From RUG12461 sp045657665 (GTDB lineage Bacteria > Bacillota > Clostridia > Lachnospirales > Lachnospiraceae), in contig JAZOTN010000008.1 of NCBI GenBank assembly GCA_045657665.1, positions 1 through 64,000 on the forward strand: 64,000 bases of DNA. The letters are read 5' to 3'. A model generated the notes under the pieces. The model searched no databases. It saw nothing but the letters and a program-made list of their open reading frames with translations, and was not told the origin of the DNA. The translations under genes were made by a program, and so were the position numbers. Position 1 is the first letter of the stretch, and each line of letters begins with the position of its first letter. This document shows, one piece after another, positions 16,947-24,843 of the stretch.

Positions 16947-18256
16947 ATGGCTGGAGTGATATCCTGAGCTTTTCCATAATCAGCGCGGTGCTTGCGTTAA
17001 GCGTGCTGGGCGTGTGGCTTACCGCCATCATTCCCGGGATCGATCGCTGGAACAAGCGGTTTTTCCGGAGTTATTTTATTGTTTTTATTCTGTGCTGCCT
17101 TTTCGGTCTGTCCGAAGCTGCTTTCTATTATTATGCCTTTCCGGACATGGCCATCCGTTTCCTGCTTTTTCTGGAATGCCTGCTCCTAGCGCTGCCGATG
17201 CCCATGCTGACGGTTTATCTGATGCATTCCTGTGGAGAAAAGATTCGATCAAGCAGGCTCTGGCATGCTGTGCTTGGCCTGTGGATTGTCTATATCATTG
17301 TGCTGAGCTGTGCTATGTTCATTGATGGCTTCTTTGTTACGCAGTACGGCCAGTATTACCGCGGGCCGCTGTACCCGGTTATTCTGCTGCCGCCGGTTGC
17401 GATCCTGCTACTGACGTTTGCTGGGACCATGCGGCGACGAAAGATGCTTTCCCGCAAGGTTCTTCTTGGTTTCCTCATCTCTCTGGTGCCGATGACAGCG
17501 GCGCTGATCGCCCAGCTTTTCATTGACGTATTTCCTCTACTTGATGTCAGCTACGTCCTCTCCGCCTTATCCATGTACGGCTTCGTCCTGTCGGATCAGA
17601 TTGAGCAGGACCGGCTCCGCCAGCAGGAGCTCACCCGGCAGCAGATGGAAATCGCCGATCAGCGTGCCAGCATCATGGTGCTGCAAATGCGGCCGCACTT
17701 CATTTACAATACCATGACAAGCATCTATTGCCTTTGCGATCAGAATCCCCAAATGGCCCGGCAGGTTATCATGGATTTCACCACCTATCTGCGCAAAAAC
17801 TTCACTGCCATCGGAAGCGCCGATCTGATTCCCTTTACCGCGGAACTGGAACATGTTCACGCCTACCTTGCGGTGGAACAGGCTCTGTATGAGGACAGCC
17901 TGTTTGTCGACTATGATACGCCGCACACATTGTTCCGCATACCGCCGCTGACGCTTCAGCCTATCGTGGAGAATGCCGTCAAGCATGGAAGAAATCCATA
18001 TACCGGCCCGCTTCACATTTCCATCCGAACAAGGAAAACGGATTCCGGCAGTGAGATCGTGGTTGCGGACAATGGTCGTGGCTTTGAGCCTGTTGATGAC
18101 AGCGAGCCGCATATTGCTCTGAAAAACATTCAGCAAAGGCTGGAGATCCTGTGCCAGGCCAACCTGACCATTGAGTCGAATGAGGGCGGCGGGACTGTGG
18201 TCACAGTGACGATCCCGGACAGCGCCGCCGGATGCAGAGACGTTGAAATCGAATAG
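16943..18256 (+). CDS. LytS/YehU-type sensor histidine kinase
   Basis: Seven or so membrane helices in residues 1-215, then a coiled linker rich in Gln (QEQLTRQQMEIADQR-like), a His_kinase box MRPHFIYNTM (His252) and an HATPase domain (PIVENAVKHG, VADNGRGFEP, GGGTVVTV). This layout is the LytS-like family, whose usual partners are LytTR regulators; here the partner is an HTH-receiver fusion instead. The start is taken as the GTG at 16943, with CAGGAGG at 16928-16934; an upstream frame from 16835 lacks a binding site and lies inside the regulator gene. Confidence 0.88.
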   Translation: MNGWSDILSFSIISAVLALSVLGVWLTAIIPGIDRWNKRFFRSYFIVFILCCLFGLSEAAFYYYAFPDMAIRFLLFLECLLLALPMPMLTVYLMHSCGEKIRSSRLWHAVLGLWIVYIIVLSCAMFIDGFFVTQYGQYYRGPLYPVILLPPVAILLLTFAGTMRRRKMLSRKVLLGFLISLVPMTAALIAQLFIDVFPLLDVSYVLSALSMYGFVLSDQIEQDRLRQQELTRQQMEIADQRASIMVLQMRPHFIYNTMTSIYCLCDQNPQMARQVIMDFTTYLRKNFTAIGSADLIPFTAELEHVHAYLAVEQALYEDSLFVDYDTPHTLFRIPPLTLQPIVENAVKHGRNPYTGPLHISIRTRKTDSGSEIVVADNGRGFEPVDDSEPHIALKNIQQRLEILCQANLTIESNEGGGTVVTVTIPDSAAGCRDVEIE

Positions 18257-18307
18257 ACTGGTAGATAAAAATAAAGGATTTGTCGAGGAGATAGCAAAGA
18301 TATTATT

Positions 18308-18412
18308 ATGAAAACAAGAGAAGAAGCATTGAAATATGGATTGTCATTTCCGGACACCTATCAGGAGGCGCCGTTTCATGATCAGCGACTGCCCTTCCAG
18401 GAGGATTTATGA
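18308..18412 (+). pseudogene. N-terminal stump of a MmcQ/YjbR-family protein
   Basis: An ATG at 18308 opens KTREEALKYGLSFPDTYQEA followed by PFHDQ, closely resembling the start of MmcQ/YjbR-like DNA-binding proteins, and then runs into a TGA at 18410-18412. MmcQ/YjbR domains occur fused to methyltransferase (MGMT) domains in related bacteria, and the next gene is exactly such an MGMT domain. I infer a deletion that removed most of the MmcQ part and left the MGMT part in a new frame. The family match is from memory. Confidence 0.55.
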
Positions 18413-18689
18413 AGCTGTAAAGAAGATACCGTATGGTCATGTGGCCACATATTCGCAGGTTGCGGAAATTGCAGGTGATCGGAAGATGGCTCGTGCGGTC
18501 GGGAACGCGCTTCACAAGAACCCGGATCCTGATAATATTCCCTGCTTTCGTGTTGTGAATGCAAAAGGAGAACTGGCAGGCGAGTTTGCTTTCGGCGGGG
18601 CCGGAAAGCAGGCAAAACTGTTGGAAGCAGAAGGAATCAGGGTCACTGACGGGAAGGTGGATCTTGCCATATTTCAGTGGAGATACTGA
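18378..18689 (+). CDS. MGMT-family DNA alkyl-transferase domain protein
   Basis: A 103-residue C-terminal MGMT domain: helix-turn-helix YGHVATYSQVAEIAG, RAVGNALHKNP with the arginine finger region, and the active-site PCFRV (Cys56). In classical O6-alkylguanine-DNA methyltransferases this box is PCHRV; here Phe replaces the His that activates the cysteine, so catalysis may be altered. TCAGGAGG at 18361-18368 supports the ATG at 18378. The gene overlaps a MmcQ/YjbR stump, so the present protein is probably the surviving half of a fusion. Confidence 0.78.
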   Translation: MISDCPSRRIYEAVKKIPYGHVATYSQVAEIAGDRKMARAVGNALHKNPDPDNIPCFRVVNAKGELAGEFAFGGAGKQAKLLEAEGIRVTDGKVDLAIFQWRY

Positions 18690-18747
18690 GCCGCTTTTAC
18701 AAAATGACCTGATGATCATCTCAGGTATAAACGGGTTGAAAAAACTG

Positions 18748-18801
18748 TTGACAAATGACAGAGAACAGTGTACTCTAATCTACGTTAGAGAACACTGTTC
18801 T
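18748..18801 (+). promoter_or_regulatory. Promoter and long operator of the TetR/ABC-exporter locus
   Basis: TTGACA at 18748-18753 has a weak -10 (TACTCT, 18771-18776) at 17 bases. Overlapping it is an inverted repeat of 17-base arms, 18762-18778 and 18785-18801 (AGAACAGTGT...CTAA / TTAG...ACACTGTTCT), with one mismatch and a six-base centre. Position and length fit an operator for the TetR protein encoded 26 bases downstream (autorepression), which is inference. Confidence 0.7.
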
Positions 18802-18826
18802 TCTTTTGCTTTTTGGAGGAGATCCT

Positions 18827-19441
18827 ATGCCAAAGGACAAGACCGAGAGTCATAGACGGATCATGGAAGCCGCAAAGAAGGAATTTGAGGAGTACGGCTT
18901 CGCGGATGCATCCATGCGACATATTGCTTCCGAAGCAGGCATCATGGTCAGCGGCCTCTATAAGCATTTTGCAAACAAAGAGGAGATGTTTGCAGCGCTC
19001 GTCGACCCGGTGATCGAGGGGTTCATGGATCTGTATCGGGAAATTGAGGAGATATACTTCAATGAAGCAGGTGAGTTACGGCAGCCCGGCGAGTGGGGAG
19101 GAAAAAGCGAGACCCTCAGAGCCATGAAATATATCTTTGATCATATCGAGGAGTTTCGATTGATCGTTTGCCGGTCTGCCGGGACGAAATACGGGAATTT
19201 CACGCATGAGATCGCAACTCTGGAAGAAAAGGTGACACTCCGATATATGAAGGTATTGAAGTCGAAAGGCTATCCGGTGAAGAGCGTCAACAAAAAGGAA
19301 TTTCATCTTCTTCTCACAGCTTATGTGGAAGCAATGTTTGAGCCGGTTGCTCATGATTTTTCCCGTAAAGAAGCGATGCATTTTGCCAAAACACTGGAGG
19401 CGTTCTATGAGCCGGCCTGGAAGGCGTTGTTTGGCCTGTAA
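18827..19441 (+). CDS. TetR-family regulator of the ABC half-exporters
   Basis: N-terminal TetR helix-turn-helix (IMEAAKKEFEEYGFADASMRHIA then SGLYKHFANKEEMFAAL) followed by an all-helical ligand domain of about 150 residues. GGAGGAG precedes the ATG at 18827; the longer frame from 18806 overlaps that site and is rejected. The next two genes encode an ABC exporter pair, so this is probably their local repressor. Effector unknown. Confidence 0.9.
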   Translation: MPKDKTESHRRIMEAAKKEFEEYGFADASMRHIASEAGIMVSGLYKHFANKEEMFAALVDPVIEGFMDLYREIEEIYFNEAGELRQPGEWGGKSETLRAMKYIFDHIEEFRLIVCRSAGTKYGNFTHEIATLEEKVTLRYMKVLKSKGYPVKSVNKKEFHLLLTAYVEAMFEPVAHDFSRKEAMHFAKTLEAFYEPAWKALFGL

Positions 19442-19456
19442 GTTTCCCTGGATCAT

Positions 19457-19507
19457 CCCCGCGTCATGCGGGGTTATATCATAGATGGCGGTTAGCAGAC
19501 GCTAACC
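19457..19507 (+). promoter_or_regulatory. Hairpin plus GTTAGC dyad before the ABC operon
   Basis: CCCCGC/GCGGGG (19457-19462, 19468-19473) forms a terminator-like hairpin with a poor T-run. Next, GGTTAGC-AGAC-GCTAACC (19490-19507) is a perfect dyad, a likely regulator site. Related GCTAA half-sites occur at the promoter of the second TetR gene (30094-30134). Confidence 0.5.
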
Positions 19508-19533
19508 ACAAACGAAGAAAAGGAGTGAAGGAA

Positions 19534-21333
19534 ATGAAGAAACGAAGTTTATTGTCCTGGATCATGGAGTTCGCGGGACGAAAGAAAACTTATTTCGGAG
19601 GAAGTGTCGTGCTTGCCATCCTCGGCGTAGCGGCGTCATTCCTGCCGTATCTGCTGATCGCGGATATCATCGGAAATCTTCTGGCCGGAAACGCAGATCC
19701 GAAGTATTACACCAGGCAGGTGATCCTGATAGCGCTGTGCTGGGTCATAAGGATTCTGTTGCACAATCTTTCGACGACCCTGTCGCATGTAGCGACATTT
19801 CAAGTCCTCGGGGGGATCAGACAACAGATCTGTGCAAAGTTTTCGAAGATCCCGCTGGGATCCGTTCTGGATGACAACAGCGGAAGCTACAAAAATATCA
19901 TCGTGGAACGAGTGGATTCGATGGAGACCACGCTGGCACACATCATACCGGAATTTACGGCAAATATCCTGCTTCCTCTCGTGATGTTTGTCTATCTGAT
20001 CACTGTCGACTGGAGAATGGCACTCGCCAATCTTATTTCCGTTCTGATCGGGCTTGTCTTCTGCGTGGTAATGCTCATGAAGAGCAAGGGCGAGTTTGAA
20101 GTCACCATACAAAAAACAAAGCATTTGAATGATACAGCGGTGGAATACATCAACGGGATCGAGGTGATCAAGGCCTTCGGAAAAACGGGCAGCTCTTATG
20201 AAAAGTTTGTGAATGCCGCCAGAGAGGGTGCGGATTGTTTCATCAAATGGATGAGGAAGTGCATTTGGCCGCAGTCAGGGATGATGGCATTTATGCCGGC
20301 GACTTTTCTTGGCGTGCTTCCTGTCGGACTGATCCTGGTCGGCAACGGCAGTCTGTCAGCGGAGAGTTTTATCACCTGCATCATCCTGTCGGCAGGACTC
20401 ATTGCGCCGTTGATCATCGCGTTTTCCTATATGGATGACATTGCCAAGATGAACTCGATCTTCGGAGAAGTGACGGAGATCCTTGAGAGAGAAGAGATGG
20501 AGCGGCCGAATAAGGCGGAAGCAAAACCACGGGGATCGGACATCGTACTGACAGATGTTCATTTCACATACAAGGACAAGGAAGTTCTTCATGGAGTCAA
20601 TATGGAGATCAAGCAGGGAGAAGTAACAGCGATCGTCGGTCCGTCCGGATCCGGAAAGAGTACGATCGCAAGGCTGATCGATTCCCTGTGGGATGCGGAT
20701 TCCGGAACGATCACCTACGGTGGAGTCGATATCAGAAAGCTTCCGTTGAAGGAATACATGAGTCAGATCGCCTATGTCGCGCAGGATAATTATCTGTTTG
20801 ATATGAGTGTGAAGGAAAACATCCGGCTTGGAAAGGAAAACGCTACGGATGATGAGGTGATCAACGCAGCAAAAGCAACCGGCTGTCATGACTTTATCAT
20901 GGGTCTTGAAAACGGCTATGATACGCTTGTCGGCGGAGCGGGAGGGCATCTTTCCGGCGGCGAACGCCAGAGAATATGCATAGCCAGGGCGATGCTGAAG
21001 GATGCCCCTGTAGTCATCATGGATGAAGCTACGGCATATACCGATCCCGAGAACGAAGCGCTGGTTCAGGAAAGTGTTGCAAAACTGGTAAAGGGAAGAA
21101 CGCTGATCGTGATCGCACACCGGCTTTCCACGATCGTGACCGCGGATAAGATCTTTGTCATCAATGACGGAAAAGTGGATGCGGTCGGAACGCATAAGGA
21201 ACTGCTGGCAGGCAGTATTCTCTATCGCAGGATGTGGGAAGCACACAGCAGCGTGAAGGATGAGATCGGGGACAGTGATGAAGCAACAGACCCGGCCAAA
21301 TCCCACCTGGCAATCGGAAAGGAGGCAGTATAA
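19534..21333 (+). CDS. ABC exporter half-transporter A (membrane plus ATPase)
   Basis: Six-helix membrane domain in residues 1-320, then a complete ATPase: Walker A GPSGSGKST (from residue 369), Q-loop VAQDN, signature LSGGERQ, Walker B VVIMDEAT with catalytic Glu, and H-loop IAHRLST. It resembles the type IV exporters of the siderophore/IrtA-YbtPQ style. AAGGAG eight bases before the ATG at 19534 decides the start over the GTG at 19525. The next gene begins directly after the stop, so A and B should form a heterodimer. Cargo unknown. Confidence 0.9.
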   Translation: MKKRSLLSWIMEFAGRKKTYFGGSVVLAILGVAASFLPYLLIADIIGNLLAGNADPKYYTRQVILIALCWVIRILLHNLSTTLSHVATFQVLGGIRQQICAKFSKIPLGSVLDDNSGSYKNIIVERVDSMETTLAHIIPEFTANILLPLVMFVYLITVDWRMALANLISVLIGLVFCVVMLMKSKGEFEVTIQKTKHLNDTAVEYINGIEVIKAFGKTGSSYEKFVNAAREGADCFIKWMRKCIWPQSGMMAFMPATFLGVLPVGLILVGNGSLSAESFITCIILSAGLIAPLIIAFSYMDDIAKMNSIFGEVTEILEREEMERPNKAEAKPRGSDIVLTDVHFTYKDKEVLHGVNMEIKQGEVTAIVGPSGSGKSTIARLIDSLWDADSGTITYGGVDIRKLPLKEYMSQIAYVAQDNYLFDMSVKENIRLGKENATDDEVINAAKATGCHDFIMGLENGYDTLVGGAGGHLSGGERQRICIARAMLKDAPVVIMDEATAYTDPENEALVQESVAKLVKGRTLIVIAHRLSTIVTADKIFVINDGKVDAVGTHKELLAGSILYRRMWEAHSSVKDEIGDSDEATDPAKSHLAIGKEAV

Positions 21334-23079
21334 ATGCTCGAAATGTTCAGGAAATTCTTTCATTTCTGTAATGAAAAGAACAGAAAAAAACTATACGGCG
21401 CCGTTGTCCTTGGTGTTTTGGACGCGATTTTCGGCGCGATGAAGATACCCGCAGCTTTTTTTGCGATCACGGCAGTATTGAACGGAGAGATCAATGCAAG
21501 ATCGATCCTCATTGTGATCGGATTCATGTTGATCTCTACCATAGGCAAGATGATCGTGAACCGGTTTTCCAATATGCTGCAGACAGAAGCTGGATACGAT
21601 ACGTGTGCACAGAAACGGATTGAGATCGCCGAACATCTCAGGTATCTGCCGATGGGATACTTCAATGATAAGAGCCTCGGTCATATCACATCCGTTACGA
21701 CAAATACGCTGGAACAAATGAGCGATATCGCAACACGCGCGATCATGATGGTGCTGCAGGGGAGCATCACCACTGTGGTGATCGGAATCGGCATGTTCCT
21801 GTTTGATGTGCGGATCGGTCTGATCTCCGTGATATGCATTGCCGTGTTTATGCTCGTCAACACGGTTACCAATCGCAGGGTTGCAAAGGTTGCTGATGAG
21901 AAGATAGAAGCGGATCGCGAAATGGTCGGCGTGATACTGGAATACATTCAGGGAATCGCTGAGATTAGAAATTACAATATCTTTGCCCGTAATTCATCAA
22001 GAGTCGAAAACAGTATCGAGAGAAAGAAGAAAGCAGATATCAAGGCGGAGATAACAGCGATCCCTGCTGTGGGCGTGCAGATGCTGATCTGCAAACTGGC
22101 CGGTGTCGTGATCGCTGCCGCTTCCCTGTACTTTTTCTTCACAGGGACGATGGCATTGAACTATCTGATCACGATGCTGATGTGTTCGTTCATGGTATTT
22201 GAGGCACTGGACAGTGCGGGCATTTACACGGCGCTTTTGAAAGTGATCGGAAAAGGCGTGGATCTTGCAAATGAGATTCTGGAAATCGAACAGATGGATA
22301 TCAACGGAGAGGAAATCCATCCGGAAAGAAAGGATATTTCTCTTGAGCATGTGAACTTTGCTTACGAAAACAGAAGGATCATAGATGACGTGACTTTGGA
22401 TATCAAAGAAAAGAGTACGACAGCCATCGTCGGTCCGTCCGGCGGCGGAAAGACAACGATCACGTCTCTGATCGCACGTTTCTGGGATGTACAGGAAGGA
22501 AAGGTCACGCTCGGCGGAAGAAATGTCAAAGATTATAGTTTTGACAGCCTGATGGAAAATTTCAGCTTTGTATTCCAGAGGGTCTATCTGTTTGAGGATA
22601 CCATCGCGAACAACATTCGATTCGGAGAACCGGAGGCGCCGATGGAAAAGGTGATCGAGGCAGCAAAGAAAGCAAGATGCCATGATTTTATCATGAGCCT
22701 TCCGGATGGATATGATACGATCATCGGTGAGGGCGGCGCATCTCTTTCGGGCGGTGAAAAGCAGCGCATCTCCATTGCCCGGGCCATTATGAAAGATGCC
22801 CCCATCATCATTCTTGATGAAGCAACCGCTAACGTGGATCCCGAGAACGAGGCAGAGCTTACCAGGGCAATAGAGGAACTCACCAGGAACAAGACCATCA
22901 TCATGATCGCGCACAGACTGAAGACGGTAAGACATGCGGATCAGATCCTGGTTGTAGCTGACGGTAAGATCAGCCAGAAAGGAACCCACGAAGAATTGAT
23001 GACGCAGGAAGGCATTTATAAGAACTTTGTGAGTGAAAGAAAGGAAGCAGTTTCATGGAAAATACAGGCAACGGCATAA
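21334..23079 (+). CDS. ABC exporter half-transporter B (membrane plus ATPase)
   Basis: Partner of the preceding gene, with the same architecture: six helices then an ATPase with Walker A GPSGGGKTT, signature LSGGEKQ, Walker B IIILDEAT and H-loop IAHRLKT. Both halves keep the catalytic Glu, so neither ATP site is obviously degenerate, unlike many heterodimeric exporters. A structured intergenic region with hairpins follows the gene and may end the transcript. Confidence 0.9.
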   Translation: MLEMFRKFFHFCNEKNRKKLYGAVVLGVLDAIFGAMKIPAAFFAITAVLNGEINARSILIVIGFMLISTIGKMIVNRFSNMLQTEAGYDTCAQKRIEIAEHLRYLPMGYFNDKSLGHITSVTTNTLEQMSDIATRAIMMVLQGSITTVVIGIGMFLFDVRIGLISVICIAVFMLVNTVTNRRVAKVADEKIEADREMVGVILEYIQGIAEIRNYNIFARNSSRVENSIERKKKADIKAEITAIPAVGVQMLICKLAGVVIAAASLYFFFTGTMALNYLITMLMCSFMVFEALDSAGIYTALLKVIGKGVDLANEILEIEQMDINGEEIHPERKDISLEHVNFAYENRRIIDDVTLDIKEKSTTAIVGPSGGGKTTITSLIARFWDVQEGKVTLGGRNVKDYSFDSLMENFSFVFQRVYLFEDTIANNIRFGEPEAPMEKVIEAAKKARCHDFIMSLPDGYDTIIGEGGASLSGGEKQRISIARAIMKDAPIIILDEATANVDPENEAELTRAIEELTRNKTIIMIAHRLKTVRHADQILVVADGKISQKGTHEELMTQEGIYKNFVSERKEAVSWKIQATA

Positions 23080-23107
23080 TCTTCTGTCGTTTGCGATAGC
23101 ATGATCT

Positions 23108-23198
23108 CCTGCACGTTCAAGTCTGCCACTCGGCAGACTTGGTGCCGGAGGCTTTATCACGGCCGGGGTATTCTCCGGTCGTGATTGATTATTGCAGG
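23108..23198. repeat. Structured intergenic element with outer stem and two long arms
   Basis: An outer CCTGCA (23108-23113)/TGCAGG (23193-23198) pair encloses a 9-bp arm AAGTCTGCC/GGCAGACTT (23119-23140), a tiny GCC/GGC arm at 23144-23152 and an 11-bp arm ATCACGGCCGG/CCGGTCGTGAT (23156-23185, one mismatch). It follows the ABC operon without a T-run, so it is not a classical terminator. Its plan is like the element at 38278. Confidence 0.6.
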
Positions 23199-23267
23199 TT
23201 TTGAAATTATCCCGCATAATGTTTTCAAAAGGATTTCCTGAAATGATCAAACAGAGAGGATGAAACA

Positions 23268-24023
23268 TTGTTTCAAGAATACTATAAAAAACTTTTGGAT
23301 CAGCTGGCGGTTGACCTTAATTGCGTTCCCTCAGATTTCCGGGCGAAGGAGAATATCATCACAAAGTCGGCATGGATTGAGGGAAGAAGAAACTACGGCC
23401 CCGATCTGTTTTTGCAAATCGCGACATGTGGAGTGAATACCGTGATTATGGCGGACGAACGTCTCCATGAATTCCTGCGCGAATGGGTCAAAGATGAGGG
23501 AGGACATCACTTGTTTGAGTTTGAGAATCTCCCGAAACTGGACGAAGAGTTGAAACGATACGGCTATCAGATGAATCCGACACACCATCTGTTTTTGCCT
23601 TGCCGTGAAGTCCGCGTAGAAGAGCGCTTTCGTGTGAAGTGGCTTTATGACAGTGAGATCAGCCCGTTCTATGGTGATCCGCGGTTTCCAAATGCGATCG
23701 TCTACCCGAAGCCATGTCCGGAAAGGCCTGATCGAATTGCAGTTGTTGCTCTCGATGGAGATACCATTATGGGGATGGCAGGCTGTTCGGAGGATGGGCC
23801 GCATTGGCAGCAGATCGGAATCGATGTTTTGCCGGAATATCGATCGAGAGGGATTGGATCCTATCTTGTAACGCTTTTGAAGAACAAGATCATTGAGAGG
23901 GGCGACGTCCCGTTTTATGGCACCGGTGCGGCGAATATTCATTCCCAGAATATTGCGATCAAAAGCGGTTTTAAGCCGGCATGGGTGGAAACTGAAGCGG
24001 AAAAGATCGGGACAGAAAAATGA
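23268..24023 (+). CDS. GNAT family N-acetyltransferase upstream of DNA glycosylase copy 2
   Basis: Two-part protein of 251 residues: an N-terminal region of about 120 residues and a C-terminal GNAT domain with the acetyl-CoA loop PEYRSRGIGSYLV and the terminal strand NIHSQNIAIKSGF. The start is a TTG at 23268 with AGAGAGGA eight bases upstream. It overlaps the glycosylase gene by 4 bases (ATGA), so the two are coupled, as with the first glycosylase copy. Substrate unknown. Confidence 0.88.
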   Translation: MFQEYYKKLLDQLAVDLNCVPSDFRAKENIITKSAWIEGRRNYGPDLFLQIATCGVNTVIMADERLHEFLREWVKDEGGHHLFEFENLPKLDEELKRYGYQMNPTHHLFLPCREVRVEERFRVKWLYDSEISPFYGDPRFPNAIVYPKPCPERPDRIAVVALDGDTIMGMAGCSEDGPHWQQIGIDVLPEYRSRGIGSYLVTLLKNKIIERGDVPFYGTGAANIHSQNIAIKSGFKPAWVETEAEKIGTEK

Positions 24024-24496
24024 TCATTCATCCGATACCGCCATTATATGATGAACATTCAAACATACTGATATTGGGAAGCTTTCCTTCCGTGAAATCC
24101 AGGGAGGAAGGTTTCTTTTATGGTCACCCTCAGAATCGCTTCTGGAAGGTTACTTCTGCAATATACGGGGAGGATGTGCCGCGTACCGTCGGGGAAAAGA
24201 AGGCTTTTCTGCTGCACAATCGGATTGCACTTTGGGATGTGATCGGGTCATGCGACATAGAAGGCTCAGCGGATTCCAGCATTCGAAATGTTTCGGCAAA
24301 TGATCTGGGTGTGATCCTAGATCACGCCGATATCAGGCAGATCTATGTGAACGGCCAGACTGCCTATAAGTACTATCATAAATATACAGAGAAAAAAATA
24401 GGCAAGGCAGCAATCTGCCTGCCATCGACCAGCCCCGCAAATGCGGCATGGTCCGTAGAACGGCTGACGGCTGCGTGGAGTTGTATAAGAGATTGA
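24020..24496 (+). CDS. Uracil/hypoxanthine-DNA glycosylase-like repair enzyme, copy 2
   Basis: A 158-residue paralogue of the protein at 7459-7941: the blocks ILGSFPSVKSREE, FFYGHPQNRFWKVTS and CLPSTSPANAAWS are identical or nearly so, and the glycosylase motifs GSFPS and STSPAN are intact. Differences are scattered along the length and most look conservative, suggesting both copies are under selection. Like copy 1 it follows a coupled GNAT gene, although the GNATs themselves are not close relatives. Confidence 0.8.
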   Translation: MIIHPIPPLYDEHSNILILGSFPSVKSREEGFFYGHPQNRFWKVTSAIYGEDVPRTVGEKKAFLLHNRIALWDVIGSCDIEGSADSSIRNVSANDLGVILDHADIRQIYVNGQTAYKYYHKYTEKKIGKAAICLPSTSPANAAWSVERLTAAWSCIRD

Positions 24497-24521
24497 CGCT
24501 CAAGGAGCGATAGAAAAGGGA

Positions 24522-24579
24522 TTGCTTTTTGTATGTAACACATTATATAATGTACTTGAAGAGGTACGTGATTAGGTAC
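24522..24579 (+). promoter_or_regulatory. Promoter and triple GTAC operator of the YefM/YoeB-like operon
   Basis: TTGCTT (24522-24527) and TATAAT (24546-24551) are 18 bases apart. Immediately downstream three GTAC cores start at 24552, 24564 and 24576, exactly 12 bases apart. E. coli YefM is known to bind repeats with a TGTACA core, so an analogous autorepressor site is a reasonable inference. Confidence 0.65.
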
Positions 24580-24593
24580 TCGAAAGGTGGTGT

Positions 24594-24839
24594 ATGATGA
24601 CAGTAGCAAAGCAAAATGATCTTAGAGCAAATCTGCGAAAGTACTTTGAGCTGGTATGGACTGGTGAGCAGATCATAATACCGAGACGGGAAAACAAAAA
24701 TGTGGTCATCCTGTCCGAGGCAGAGTATAAGGAACTTGAGCGCGCGAAGAAAAATGCGGAATACCTTACCAAAATAGACCGGGCAATCGCGCAGAGGGAC
24801 TCTGGTACTATGCAGGAACACGATCTAATTGAGGTATAG
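24594..24839 (+). CDS. yefM: YefM/Phd-family antitoxin
   Basis: An 81-residue antitoxin: N-terminal DNA-binding fold of the Phd/YefM type (QNDLRANLRKYFELVWTGEQIIIPRRENKNVVILSEAEYKELE, in overlapping strands and helices) and a flexible C-terminal tail that would wrap the toxin. It would neutralise the RNase encoded downstream and repress the operon. A second ATG follows directly (MMTV); either could be used. The toxin start codon lies five bases after its stop. Confidence 0.88.
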   Translation: MMTVAKQNDLRANLRKYFELVWTGEQIIIPRRENKNVVILSEAEYKELERAKKNAEYLTKIDRAIAQRDSGTMQEHDLIEV

Positions 24840-24843
24840 GTCG

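Noticed and set aside
20356..22989. Large minus-strand open frames opposite the two ABC exporter genes
   Set aside because: They are reverse-complement shadows of ATPase-coding sequence with no start signals.
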